NCBI GenBank assembly: GCA_965213845.1
Contig: CBDCAI010000008.1
Location: 124,001-188,000 of the forward strand
DNA from: JBBROS01 sp965213845
Lineage (GTDB): Bacteria > Pseudomonadota > Alphaproteobacteria > Acetobacterales > Acetobacteraceae
Length of the DNA: 64,000 nt
Direction: 5' to 3'
Both the position numbers and the translations under genes were made by a program. Below, piece by piece: positions 27,622 through 36,221 of this stretch (the first letter of the stretch is position 1; each line of letters starts with the position of its first letter). A model generated the notes under the pieces. That model did no database searches. It saw only the letters and a list, made by a program, of their open reading frames with translations, and was not told the origin of the DNA.

Positions 27622-30600
27622 ATGAGCATCTCGACCCCCTTCATCCACCGCCCGGTGGCGACGTCGCTGCTGATGGCGGCGATCCTGCTGGTGGGGATCG
27701 CGGCATATCCGCTGCTGCCGGTGGCGCCGCTGCCGCGCGTGGAGTTCCCGACGATCCAGGTGACGGCCAACTTCCCGGGGGCGTCGCCGGAAACGATGGC
27801 GTCGACGGTGGCGCAGCCGCTCGAGCGGCAGTTCTCGCAGATCTCGGGCGTGTCGCAGATGACGTCGGTGAGCGTTGCGGGCAGCACGCAGGTGGTGGTG
27901 CAGTTTGACCTTGAGCGGAACATCGATGCGGCGTCGCTCGATGTGCAGGCGGCGATCAACAATGCCGGCGGTTCGCTGCCGAAGAACCTGCCGAACCCGC
28001 CGCTGTTCCGGAAGGTGAACCCGGCCGACAGCCCGATCCTGATTCTTTCGGTGCAGAGCGACATCCTGCCGTTGATCACGGTGGACGACTTTGCCGACAA
28101 CATCCTGAGCCAGCAGATCTCGCAGATCTCGGGGGTGAGCCAGGTTTCGATCGGCGGGGAGCAGAAACGGGCGATCCGGGTGCAGGTCGACCCGGCGCGG
28201 CTGGCGGCGATGGGCCTGACGCTGGAGGATGTCCGGCAGTTGCTGGTGACGGCGACGGTCGACGCGCCGAAGGGGACGGTCGACGGGGTCGAGCGGTCGT
28301 TCTCGGTCTATGCGAACGACCAGCTGACGAAGTCGTCCGAGATCAACAACGTGGTGCTGGCGTGGCGCAACGGCGCGCCGGTCCGGGTGAGCGACATCGG
28401 GCAGGCGGTGGACGGGCCGGAGAACGCGCGGCTGGCGGGCTGGCAGAACGGCAAGCGCGGCATCCAGCTGTTCATCTTCAAGCAGCCGGGCGCCAACGTG
28501 ATCGACACGGTGGAGCGGGTGAAGGCGGCGCTGCCCGGGCTGCGGACGGCGATCCCGCCGTCGATCCAGGTGGAGACGGTGGTCGACCGCACGGTGACGA
28601 TCCGCGCCTCGGTGCATGAGGTGCAGTTCACGCTTCTGCTGTCGATCGCGCTGGTCGTGATGGTGATCTTCGTGTTCCTGCGCAACGTCTGGGCGACGGT
28701 GATCCCGAGCGTGACGGTGCCGCTGGCGCTGGTGGGGACCTTGGCGGTGATGTACCTGCTGGGGTACAGCCTGAACAACCTGACGCTGATGGCGCTGACG
28801 ATCGCGGTGGGCTTCGTCGTGGACGACGCGATCGTCATGCTCGAGAACATCTACCGCTACATCGAGGAGGGCATGGACCCGACCGAGGCGGCGCTGAAGG
28901 GCGCGGGCGAGATCGGGTTCACGATCATCTCGATCAGCCTGAGCCTGATCGCGGTGTTCATCCCGCTGCTGCTGATGGGGGGGATCGTCGGGCGGCTGTT
29001 CCGCGAGTTCGCGATGACGGTGGCGATCACGGTGATGGTGTCGGCGCTGGTGTCGCTGACGCTGACGCCGATGATGTGCTCGCGCTTCCTCAAGCACCAC
29101 CATGGGACGCATGGATGGCTGTACCGGGTGGTGGAGCGGTTCTTCGACGCGCTGCTGGGCGGGTATCGGCGGACGCTGGACATCGCGCTGCGGTTCCAGT
29201 TCACGACGCTGATGGTGTTCTTCGCGACGATGGCGGTGACGGGCTACCTGTATGTGATCATCCCGAAGGGGTTCTTCCCGAACCAGGACACGGGCGTGCT
29301 GGTGGGGATCACGAAGGCGGCGCAGGACGTGTCGTTCGGCGAGATGGCGCGCCGGCAGGTCGAGATCGCGGCTGTGGTGTCGAAGGACCCGGCGGTTGCC
29401 GGGCTTTCGTCCAGCATCGGGGCGGGACTTGGCGGGCAGACGGGCAATAACGGGCGCATCTGGGTGACGTTGAAGCCCTTCGAGGACCGGACGGACACGG
29501 CGCAGCAGGTGATCGCGCGGCTGCGGCGGACGACGACCGGGGTGCCGGGCATGGTGATCAACTTCCAGGCGGCGCAGGACATCAACGTGGGTGGGCGGCT
29601 TGCGCAGTCGCAGTTCCAGTACACGCTGCAGGATGCAGACCTGAGCGAGCTGTTCGATTGGGCGCCGCGGATCCTGGAGCGGATGCGCAAGCTGCCGATG
29701 TTGCGCGACCTGGCGACGGACCAGCAGATCGCGGGCACGACGGCGACGTTGACGATCGACCGTGACCGGGCGGCGCGGTTCGGCATCCAGCCGCAGGTGA
29801 TCGACGACACGCTGTACGACGCGTTCGGGCAGCGGCAGATCTCGCAGTATTTCACGCAGCTGAACACGTACCACCTGATCCTCGAGGTGCCGCCGGCGAT
29901 GCAGGGCGACCTGTCGACGCTGAACAAGCTGTATGTGAAGGCACGCGACGGAACGGCGGTGCCGCTGTCCACCTTTGTCAAGGTCGACACGGCGCCTGTG
30001 CTGCCGCTGGCGATCAGCCATCAGAGCCAGTTCCCGGCGGTGACGCTGTCGTTCAACCTGGCCGATGGCGCGGCCCTGGGCCAGGCGGTGGATGCGGTGA
30101 ACGGGGCGATGGCCGAGATGGGCGTGCCGTCCACGCTGCGGGGCACGTTCCAGGGGACGGCGCAGGCCTTCCAGTCGTCGCTGAGTTCCCAGCCGTATCT
30201 GATCGCGGCGGCGCTGGTTGCAGTGTACATCATCCTGGGGGTGCTGTACGAGAGCTACATCCTGCCGATCACCATCTTGTCGACGCTGCCCTCGGCGGGC
30301 GTGGGCGCGCTGCTGATGCTGATGATCTTCCACTACGACCTGTCGGTGATCGCGCTGATCGGCGTGATCCTGCTGATCGGGATCGTGAAGAAGAACGGGA
30401 TCATGATGGTGGACTTCGCCATCTCGGCGGAGCGGAAGGCGGGCACGCCGCCGCGCGAGGCGATCCGGCAGGCGTGCCTGCTGCGGTTCCGCCCGATCCT
30501 GATGACGACGATGGCAGCTTTGCTGGGCGGGTTCCCGCTGGTGCTGGGCGACGGGGCCGGGTCCGAGCTTCGCAAGCCGCTGGGCTATGCGATGGTGGGC

Positions 30601-30774
30601 GGGCTGATCCTGAGCCAGGTGCTGACGCTGTACACGACGCCGGTTGTCTACCTGTACATGGACCGGGTGCAGCGCTGGTTGACGCCGAGCCGGCGCAAGA
30701 GCCTGCCGCGGCTGGCGGAGACGATGGGCGCGGGCGACATGGTGGCCGACAAGTTGAGCCCGGCGGCCGAGTAG
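27622..30774 (+). CDS. RND multidrug efflux permease (MdtB/MdtC-like)
   Basis: Proton-driven inner-membrane pump of 1050 residues, the normal length. STPFIHRPVATSLLMAAILL opens helix 1. The proton-relay aspartates are D401 and D402 in VVDDAIVMLENIYRY of helix 4, and the relay lysine is in GIVKKNGIMMVDFA near residue 923. IPKGFFPNQDTGVLVG marks the second porter half. The sequence is closer to MdtB/C than AcrB. Only one pump gene exists here, so it is either a homotrimer or it partners with a distant MdtC. It forms an operon with the adaptor; no local regulator is seen. Confidence 0.93.
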   Translation: MSISTPFIHRPVATSLLMAAILLVGIAAYPLLPVAPLPRVEFPTIQVTANFPGASPETMASTVAQPLERQFSQISGVSQMTSVSVAGSTQVVVQFDLERNIDAASLDVQAAINNAGGSLPKNLPNPPLFRKVNPADSPILILSVQSDILPLITVDDFADNILSQQISQISGVSQVSIGGEQKRAIRVQVDPARLAAMGLTLEDVRQLLVTATVDAPKGTVDGVERSFSVYANDQLTKSSEINNVVLAWRNGAPVRVSDIGQAVDGPENARLAGWQNGKRGIQLFIFKQPGANVIDTVERVKAALPGLRTAIPPSIQVETVVDRTVTIRASVHEVQFTLLLSIALVVMVIFVFLRNVWATVIPSVTVPLALVGTLAVMYLLGYSLNNLTLMALTIAVGFVVDDAIVMLENIYRYIEEGMDPTEAALKGAGEIGFTIISISLSLIAVFIPLLLMGGIVGRLFREFAMTVAITVMVSALVSLTLTPMMCSRFLKHHHGTHGWLYRVVERFFDALLGGYRRTLDIALRFQFTTLMVFFATMAVTGYLYVIIPKGFFPNQDTGVLVGITKAAQDVSFGEMARRQVEIAAVVSKDPAVAGLSSSIGAGLGGQTGNNGRIWVTLKPFEDRTDTAQQVIARLRRTTTGVPGMVINFQAAQDINVGGRLAQSQFQYTLQDADLSELFDWAPRILERMRKLPMLRDLATDQQIAGTTATLTIDRDRAARFGIQPQVIDDTLYDAFGQRQISQYFTQLNTYHLILEVPPAMQGDLSTLNKLYVKARDGTAVPLSTFVKVDTAPVLPLAISHQSQFPAVTLSFNLADGAALGQAVDAVNGAMAEMGVPSTLRGTFQGTAQAFQSSLSSQPYLIAAALVAVYIILGVLYESYILPITILSTLPSAGVGALLMLMIFHYDLSVIALIGVILLIGIVKKNGIMMVDFAISAERKAGTPPREAIRQACLLRFRPILMTTMAALLGGFPLVLGDGAGSELRKPLGYAMVGGLILSQVLTLYTTPVVYLYMDRVQRWLTPSRRKSLPRLAETMGAGDMVADKLSPAAE

Positions 30775-30798
30775 GCGGGGCTGCCTGGCGCGCCTGAT

Positions 30799-31866
30799 TT
30801 GAGCAGCCTGGCTGCGTTGGCGCCGCACCTGGACGCGATCGCGTCGCGTGCGGCTGCCTTGGACGAGACCGGGGCTTTTCCTGCCGTGGATGTGGCGCTG
30901 CTAGCCTCGGCCGGGCTGGCCACGGCCCCCCTGCCCCGGGCCGAGGGCGGCGAGGGTGCTGGGACCGAGGCAGCGGGGCTCGGGGCGATCCTGGGGCTGC
31001 TGGGCGCCCTGGGGCGGGCGAACCTTTCGGTCGGGCGGCTGTTCGAGGCGCACGTGAACGTGGTGCGGCTGGTGTTCCGGTACGGCGGGCCCGGCCATCG
31101 CGCGATGGTGGTGGAGGGCTGCCGGGCGGGCGCGCTGTTCGGGCTGTGGGTGACCGATGCACCGGGCCAGGTGCTGCGGCGGGAGGGCGGCGTGCTGGTG
31201 GGGTCGAAGGGCCCGTGCTCCGGCGCCGGGCACCTGGGGCGGGCGCTGGTGACGGTGACGGAAAAGGACGATGTCCGCATGGCGCTGGTGACGCTGACGG
31301 GGCGGGAGGCGGTGGAGCCGTTGGGCCCGCGGCTGCATGGCATGCGAGCCAGCGCGAATGGGACGATCCGGCTGGATGGGGTGGTGGTGCCCGATGCGGC
31401 GGTGTTCGGGAGGGATGGCGACTATCTGCGGGAGCCGGACCTTTCGACCGGGGCATGGCGGACGCTGGCAGTGACGTCGGGCGGGCTCGATGCATTGGTG
31501 GACGTCGTGCGCGGGCAGCTTCGCCGGCGCGGGCACGATGGGGCGCCGCTGCAGCGGGCACGGTTCGGCGAGATGCTGATCGCGCAGGAGACGGTGCGGC
31601 TGTGGACGCGCCGGGCGGCGGAGGTGGCGGAGCAGGGCGAAGCCCCGGTGGCGGACCAGGTCGCCTACGTCAATCTGGCACGGATCGCGGTAGAGGGTGC
31701 GTGCCTGGACGCCATGCGCCATGCGCAGCGGGCGCTGGGGCTGGGTGCGCTGCTGCGGCCGCACCCGGCGGAACGGCTTGTGCGGGACCTCGCCACCTAT
31801 CTGCGGCAGCCGGCGCCGGACGACGTGCTGACGGAGGCGGCGGGGCATGCGCTGGCGGGACCTTGA
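30799..31866 (+). CDS. Acyl-CoA dehydrogenase-like protein
   Basis: Flavoprotein-like protein of 355 residues. It begins with an all-alpha N-terminal part containing PLPRAEGGEGAGTEA and GALGRANLSVGRLFEAHVNV, a mid-domain with LFGLWVTD and LGPRLHGMRASANGTIRLDG, and a C-terminal helical domain, a weakly conserved variant of the acyl-CoA dehydrogenase fold. It starts at a TTG; no ATG lies near the domain start. It overlaps the PIG-L gene by four bases (TTGA), so both proteins should serve one pathway. Similar genes are known beside PIG-L deacetylases and glycosyltransferases in other alphaproteobacteria, but no function has been assigned that I can name. Confidence 0.82.
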   Translation: MSSLAALAPHLDAIASRAAALDETGAFPAVDVALLASAGLATAPLPRAEGGEGAGTEAAGLGAILGLLGALGRANLSVGRLFEAHVNVVRLVFRYGGPGHRAMVVEGCRAGALFGLWVTDAPGQVLRREGGVLVGSKGPCSGAGHLGRALVTVTEKDDVRMALVTLTGREAVEPLGPRLHGMRASANGTIRLDGVVVPDAAVFGRDGDYLREPDLSTGAWRTLAVTSGGLDALVDVVRGQLRRRGHDGAPLQRARFGEMLIAQETVRLWTRRAAEVAEQGEAPVADQVAYVNLARIAVEGACLDAMRHAQRALGLGALLRPHPAERLVRDLATYLRQPAPDDVLTEAAGHALAGP

Positions 31867-32603
31867 TCCGCGCCGGAGTGGCGCTGGAGGCGATGGCGCG
31901 GTTGCCGGAGCGGCCGTTGTCGTACCTGACGGCGGGGGGCCCGTTGCTGGTGCTGGCGCCGCACCCGGACGACGAGAGCCTGGGGTGCGGCGGGACGATC
32001 GCGGCCTGCTGCGCCGCCAGGGCTCCGGTGCAGGTGCTGGTGACGACGGATGGGGCCGGGTCGCACCCGCGGTCCCTGGCGTATCCGCCGGCGCGGCTGC
32101 GGGCGGTGCGCGCGCAGGAGGCGCGGGATGCGGTCGCGGCGCTGGGGTTGGCGCCGGGCCGGATCGGGTTTTTGGACCTGCCGGACACGCGCAGCCCGAT
32201 GGAGGGGCCGGAGTTCGAGTCGGCGGTGGCGGCGATCCTGGCCGTGGTCCAGGCGGGCGGGGTCCGAACGATCCTGGCGACCTGGGCGCATGACCCGCAT
32301 TGTGACCACCTTTCAGCGCACCGCATGGCGGCGGCAGCGGCGCGTGCGGCCGGGCTGTGGCACCTGGCCTATCCCGTTTGGGGCTGGACGCTTCCGGGGG
32401 ACGCGGCGTTGCCGGGGGGAGTGCCGCGGGGGTTCCGGATCGGGATTGCAGGGGAACTCGATGCGAAGCGGCGGGCCATCGCGGCGCATCGAACGCAGTA
32501 TGCGGGGCTGATCACCGACGATCCCGAGGGGTTCCAGCTTCCGGCGGGGTTCGTGGCGCGGTTCGAGGGGGCGTTCGAGACCTTCCTCGAGGTGGACGGG
32601 TAG
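31863..32603 (+). CDS. PIG-L family deacetylase (LmbE-like)
   Basis: Zinc N-deacetylase of 246 residues. The AHPDD-type motif is APHPDDESLGCGG with H34, D36, D37 and E38, and HCDHLSAHRMAAAA supplies the later histidine ligand. Relatives remove acetyl groups from N-acetylglucosaminyl groups on lipids or thiols. Start is the TTG within the TTGA overlap; a GTG at 31878 and an ATG at 31893 are alternatives. Context with an acyl-CoA dehydrogenase and a facing glycosyltransferase suggests maturation of a glycolipid or sugar conjugate. Confidence 0.87.
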   Translation: MIRAGVALEAMARLPERPLSYLTAGGPLLVLAPHPDDESLGCGGTIAACCAARAPVQVLVTTDGAGSHPRSLAYPPARLRAVRAQEARDAVAALGLAPGRIGFLDLPDTRSPMEGPEFESAVAAILAVVQAGGVRTILATWAHDPHCDHLSAHRMAAAAARAAGLWHLAYPVWGWTLPGDAALPGGVPRGFRIGIAGELDAKRRAIAAHRTQYAGLITDDPEGFQLPAGFVARFEGAFETFLEVDG

Positions 32604-32684
32604 GCTGGATTCTTCGGCAGGACAGGTCGGCTTGGAGCTCGCGGCGGGCTGACGGCGGTTTCTGCGCCCGTGCGTTGGGGGCTG

Positions 32685-32844
32685 GCGCCTGCTGACCGGC
32701 GTGGATGGCCGGGACGACGCCCGGCCATGACGATTCCTGGGGGGTGGGCAGCGGCGGGTCGCTCGGGAGGGGTTTGGACGCCTTCGGCGGCAATACGCTC
32801 AGGCGTTGGAGGGTGACGCCTGCTGACTGGCGTGAATGGCCGGG
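32685..32844. repeat. Pair of imperfect ~29-bp repeats, REP-like
   Basis: Copies at 32685-32713 and 32816-32844 share CGCCTGCTGAC and then GGCGTG and ATGGCCGGG, with three differences in 29 bases. Read on the minus strand they give WPGVVPAIHAGQQ and WPDPAPAIHASQQ, readings typical of the alphaproteobacterial extragenic repeat whose translation is PAIHA. The right copy lies inside the 3' end of the glycosyltransferase gene. The rest of the 195-bp gap holds no gene. Confidence 0.65.
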
Positions 32845-33938
32845 GCGGGGTCTGGCCAGGACGACACCGAGGGGACGGTGATTGCGGCGAGGATGCGGGC
32901 GGCATCGGCGCTGTGGCGGGGCAGGTCGGCGACGGGCACGCCGGTGCGGGGCGCGGCTGCGTCCAGCTGGGCCCAGGCCTGGCCGAAATAGGGGAGGTCG
33001 ACGAGCAGGGCGGCCTGCGGTGCGGACAGGCCCGCCTTCGTCGCCAGGTGCCGCAAGGGCGCGGCGTTGCCGGCGCGGGCGGTGGCATGGGCGATCCGGG
33101 CGATCCGGCGGCGGGTGATCCGGGCCAGGAAGTCGGCCGCGGGTTCGAGCCGGTCGTCGAGCATGACGTCGGGTGCGACGAGGCGGCGGCGGATGGTGTC
33201 GGCCATGCCGCCGACGGCGCGCCCGAGGATGCGGCCCGAGACGACGACGCTGACGTCCATCGGGTGCCGCACGCGCGCATCCACCTGGCGCAGCGCGGCG
33301 GCGAACGCGCGGTCTTCGCCCAGGGCGATGGCCGGGATGCCGCCGGCCCGATGATAGGCGGCGCGGGTGACCGCGATGCTGGCGCCGGAGTGTTCGACGT
33401 GGCGGGGCCAGGGGTCGTCGGGGTCGGGGTCGGCGCGGTGCTCGATCTCGTCCAGCAGGGCGGCGTAGGCGCATTCCTGCGCGTCGGCCTGGTGCAGGGC
33501 GGGCGGGATGCGGGCGGCCTCGACGGGGTCGATGACGGCGCGGCCGAACACCGCCTCGGGCCCGGCGCGCAGGTGGGCCAGGTTGGCGGCGAGCCAGCCG
33601 GGCGCCGCGCGGCCGTCGGCATCGGTGCAGAGCAGCGGGACGTGGGGCGGCGCCAGGCGGTCGGCCGCTTCCATGGCCATGCGCCGGGCCTGGCCGGCAC
33701 CGGCGAGTTCCGGAGGCAGGTCATGCTCGATGACGATGAGCGGCAGATCGAGCGACAGGTCCTGGACGGCGGCGATGGTGCCGTCGGTCGTGTTGTTGAC
33801 GAACAGCAGGACGCCGGGCGGCGCGGTGTGTTGCTGCCGGGCAAGGGCGATCAGGCAGTCCGCGATACGCTCGGCCTCGTCCCGGACGGGGATGGCCACG
33901 ACGGCGGGAATGGGCGGGAACGGCGCGGGCAGTCGCAT
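32799..33938 (-). CDS. Family 2 glycosyltransferase with a REP-derived C-terminal tail
   Basis: Protein of 379 residues. PAVVAIPVRDEAERIADCLI starts the GT-A domain, LLFVNNTTDGTIAAV is the second strand and LLCTDADGRAAPGWL carries the DxD. IALGEDRAFAAALRQVDAR is the acceptor-side acidic motif. The last twenty or so residues (SSWPDPAPAIHASQQ...) are a translated repeat element and probably not part of the original protein. It converges on the acyl-CoA dehydrogenase and PIG-L genes, which often accompany such a transferase. Confidence 0.85.
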   Translation of the reverse strand: MRLPAPFPPIPAVVAIPVRDEAERIADCLIALARQQHTAPPGVLLFVNNTTDGTIAAVQDLSLDLPLIVIEHDLPPELAGAGQARRMAMEAADRLAPPHVPLLCTDADGRAAPGWLAANLAHLRAGPEAVFGRAVIDPVEAARIPPALHQADAQECAYAALLDEIEHRADPDPDDPWPRHVEHSGASIAVTRAAYHRAGGIPAIALGEDRAFAAALRQVDARVRHPMDVSVVVSGRILGRAVGGMADTIRRRLVAPDVMLDDRLEPAADFLARITRRRIARIAHATARAGNAAPLRHLATKAGLSAPQAALLVDLPYFGQAWAQLDAAAPRTGVPVADLPRHSADAARILAAITVPSVSSWPDPAPAIHASQQASPSNA

Positions 33939-33993
33939 GGGGCTGGCAACGGGGGGACGGGCAGGCGAGTTCCCGCACGCAGGTGGAACGATG

Positions 33994-35019
33994 TCAGAAG
34001 CGGACGGAGCCTGCGAGGGAGCCGAAGTTGAACAGGCCGGAGCGCTGGCCCTTGAACGACGTGGTCTGGAACGTCTGGGTATAGGTCAGGCGGACGCCGT
34101 AGAACATGACGGCGGCGCCGGCCTCCATCTCGCCGAGCAGGGGCTTCTTCTGCACGTGGCGGGCGTTGCCGTTGAAGGTGCTGCCGTCCAGGAACTCGTC
34201 GCGGGCGATGGCCTGGCCGTCGAGGCCGGCGAAGATGTACCAGGCGAAGGGGCGCGTGGGCGTGTAGGCGTCGCCGCCGCTCATGCCGGGCCGCATGCGG
34301 GGCGTGCCGAAGTCGCTGGCCAGGCCCTGGCCGAGGCGGATGGTGGCGCCGACCTGGACGTAGTCGCGCACGGTGCCGATGCCTGCGGTGAGCGCCGGAA
34401 GGGTGTCGACCTCCAAGCCGCTGAAGCGGGTGACGGGGATGCGGAAGGTGCGCTCGCCCAGCAGCTCGAAGGCGGGCTCGTTCTTGAGCTGGGTGCTCCA
34501 GCCCTTGTTGGGGGTGTCGCCGATGAGGTTGTGGAAGCCGTTCTGGACCTCGCGCCCCAGGGCGGCGGGGCCGACGACGCCGATGCTGACGCCCAGGGTG
34601 CCGCGGCTGTCGTCGTTGTCGTGGATCAGCATGCCGCTGGCGCGCAAGTAGGCGGCGTAGGGGCGGTCGCGCGGGTCGGGCGGGTTGATCTGGGTGTTGC
34701 GGGGCGTGAAGATGGATTGGCTGAGGTCGATGCTGACGCGCTGGACGCCGTCGCCCCAGACGGCGTTGCCGAAGCGGTTCAGGACGTCGGGCAGGCCGGT
34801 GGTGCCGGTGGTGTAGCCGATGCGGAGGCCCGAGGTGTAGTACTCGTCGGACGTGCCCTTGTAGGTGGAGACGGCATCGTTCTCGACCTGCATGGTGAAG
34901 ATGCCGTGCGGGTCGGCCGGGGGCTCCGCGCGGGCGGGGGCTGCGGCGACCATGGTCAGAGCGGACAGGGCCAGGCCGGCGACGGCGGCGCGGGTCGGCA
35001 GAGAGTTGGAACGACTCAT
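33994..35019 (-). CDS. Lipid A deacylase LpxR family outer-membrane protein
   Basis: Outer-membrane beta-barrel of 341 residues. The ATG at 35019 gives a signal peptide MSRSNSLPTRAAVAGLALSA...ARA, with GAGGGGA nine bases upstream; longer readings lack a signal. The mature part opens FTMQVENDAVSTYKGTSDEYY, then TSGLRIGYTTG, the N-D/T-D-x-Y-Y-T-x-G-L pattern of LpxR, which removes the 3'-acyloxyacyl group of lipid A. Alternating aromatic strands follow, ending in SLAGSVRF with the C-terminal Phe expected for BAM recognition. Catalytic activity has not been checked residue by residue. Confidence 0.85.
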   Translation of the reverse strand: MSRSNSLPTRAAVAGLALSALTMVAAAPARAEPPADPHGIFTMQVENDAVSTYKGTSDEYYTSGLRIGYTTGTTGLPDVLNRFGNAVWGDGVQRVSIDLSQSIFTPRNTQINPPDPRDRPYAAYLRASGMLIHDNDDSRGTLGVSIGVVGPAALGREVQNGFHNLIGDTPNKGWSTQLKNEPAFELLGERTFRIPVTRFSGLEVDTLPALTAGIGTVRDYVQVGATIRLGQGLASDFGTPRMRPGMSGGDAYTPTRPFAWYIFAGLDGQAIARDEFLDGSTFNGNARHVQKKPLLGEMEAGAAVMFYGVRLTYTQTFQTTSFKGQRSGLFNFGSLAGSVRF

Positions 35020-35109
35020 GCGGCGGGGTCCCCTCAAGCATTGCTGGCATACCGGAGTTGCCGGCTGCACGGAACCCCCCGGGGTCATCTCTGGCTCGCG
35101 GGGGTGGGG

Positions 35110-35139
35110 CTGGCCGGGGTTGGGCTGGCCGGGGTTGGG
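35110..35139. repeat. 15-bp tandem repeat upstream of lpxR-like gene
   Basis: CTGGCCGGGGTTGGG occurs twice exactly, flanked by partial copies on both sides (GGGGTGGGG before, CTTGCCGG after), giving a G-rich array of about 45 bp. It lies in the gap upstream of the LpxR-like gene. Confidence 0.8.
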
Positions 35140-35506
35140 CTTGCCGGCAGCACGATCGCTCGACCGAGCGGCGGCGCGGTCGGGATGGCCGCGCGAGGCA
35201 GAGTCGGACCACAGAGACGCGGGTGACACGGAGTGCTCGGGTTTGTCGCGCCTTTGTTCTTGGAAGACTTTTTAAGTCTTGTTCGCTTGCTTCGGTGTCT
35301 CAGCAGTCCTGCCACGTTTCCAAGGTGAACCACGAAGGCACGAAGGATGCGAAGGGGGGTGGTCATGGGGATCGGGCTGGCGGGACTGCGCTTGGTGAGG
35401 GGGCATGCAGCCTGGGGATTTAGAGCTTTGCGCTTCTTTCTGGCTCCGTGGGCGTGCCTGGGTGGGGCTTGCCCGCGTAGGGCGGGGCCCTTAGGACGAT
35501 GGGGCG
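35140..35506. other. Intergenic region with degenerate simple-repeat families
   Basis: No gene is seen between the LpxR-like gene and the tRNA. The segment contains CCACAGAGACGCGGGTGACA (35212-35231) and CCACGAAGGCACGAAGGATG (35328-35347), both members of the well-known CACAGAG/CACGAAGG simple-repeat classes scattered in bacterial intergenic DNA. It also has an AT-rich spot, AGACTTTTTAAGTCTTG (35264-35280), whose AGACTT/AAGTCT halves form a 6-bp hairpin. Confidence 0.5.
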
Positions 35507-35596
35507 GGATGGGTGGCCGAGCGGTTGATGGCAGCGGTCTTGAAAACCGCCGGGCGTGCAAGCGTCTCGTGGGTTCGAATCCCACCCCATCCGCCA
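35507..35596 (+). tRNA. serX: tRNA-Ser(UGA)
   Basis: Acceptor GGATGGG pairs with CCCATCC, discriminator G73 is followed by an encoded CCA at 35594-35596. The anticodon arm GCGGT-CTTGAAA-ACCGC gives anticodon TGA. The long variable arm typical of tRNA-Ser is present (GGGCGTGCAAGCGTCTC), and the T arm is GTGGG-TTCGAAT-CCCAC. The symbol is only a placeholder for a serine tRNA. An IS remnant begins five bases after the CCA, making this 3' end a plausible insertion hotspot. Confidence 0.95.
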
Positions 35597-35600
35597 CCCT

Positions 35601-36001
35601 GAGAGTCTGTCCAAGATCATTAGCAAGCACGGCAGAGGCGTCGCAGCATGAGCCGCACTGACGCCCACTGAAGGAACGCGAGCGTGTTTCGGTTCAGGCA
35701 CTCCCAATCCTTGCTCAGGCGGCGGCATCGGTTGCTGCCAGCGGCAGAAATAGAAGTTGACGGTGCAAGACCTCGCGCAGGTCCACTGTCCGCTTGTTTC
35801 CGCCTCGTTTGGCACGAGGGATCTCCGGCTTGGCCAGAGCCCACTCGTCGTCGGTCAGGTCGCTCGGGTAGCGCAGCTTGCTGCGGTCGTAGCGGGCGCG
35901 GTTCTCGGCAGTCCACATTGGGCGGCTCCTGCCAATCGGGGCTGCCACATGGAATCACAACTGATTCCCTCGACTCAACATGATCGTGGACGGACACTTA
36001 G
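35601..36001. mobile_element. Collapsed IS5-family insertion sequence
   Basis: About 400 bp bounded by related ends. Inward from the left, GTCTGTCCAAGATCA (35605-35619); inward from the right on the opposite strand, GTCCGTCCACGATCA; they agree at 13 of 15 positions. Inside are three pieces of one IS5-type transposase in different frames, so roughly half of a normal 800-900 bp element has been lost. Both ends are retained, so it could still move if a matching transposase exists elsewhere. Confidence 0.8.
35620..35918 (-). pseudogene. IS5-family transposase, internally deleted in two places
   Basis: From the ATG at 35918 the reading MWTAENRARYDRSKLRYPSD, then LTDDEWALAKPEIPRAKRGG and NKRTVDLREV is the normal amino end. 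It breaks off after about 47 residues. A second piece, VNFYFCRWQQ, appears in another frame, and a third, NRCRRLSKDWECLNRNTLAF, then LQWASVRLMLRRLC, is the normal carboxyl end in the remaining frame. The catalytic DDE centre is gone. No product is expected to be functional. Confidence 0.88.
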
Positions 36002-36207
36002 GTTTACCATGACTTAGGTCCTTCGGTCGAAGTTGAGGCACCGCGAGCGGCGGAGAGTGGGCTGAGACGCTTCCTGCCCCCTACTCCCGCTTCGCCGCTA
36101 AATCCTGGGGAGGGCCTGCCCCTCCTTCTCCTCGACCTCACCTAATCTGCTGGGACAGAAGTCATGCCCCAAGTCTCCACGATCTCTGTCTTTCTGATCC
36201 CTTAACC

Positions 36208-36221
36208 GTTATAAAACGTTT
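36208..36221 (+). promoter_or_regulatory. Candidate leaderless promoter and operator of hipBA
   Basis: CGTTATAAAACG (36208-36219) is a near-palindrome directly before the hipB ATG at 36222. TATAAA (36210-36215) would place a -10 box six bases before the ATG, so transcription would begin at or next to the start codon; there is no Shine-Dalgarno sequence. The palindrome is a natural place for HipB autorepression. A -35 box is not obvious. Confidence 0.4.

Noticed and set aside
27235..30828. Open frame of 1197 codons antisense to the RND pump
   Set aside because: Composition is Arg/His/Gln-rich with no domain motif; it is a GC-rich antisense shadow of a well-supported pump gene.
35020..35229. 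Amino-terminal extension of the LpxR-like protein
   Set aside because: It is Pro/Gln/Arg-rich and crosses the 15-bp repeat; the true signal peptide begins at 35019 with a good ribosome-binding site.
35328..35347. CACGAAGG repeats as a CRISPR-like or regulatory array
   Set aside because: Only one or two degenerate units; this simple-repeat class is common intergenic noise.
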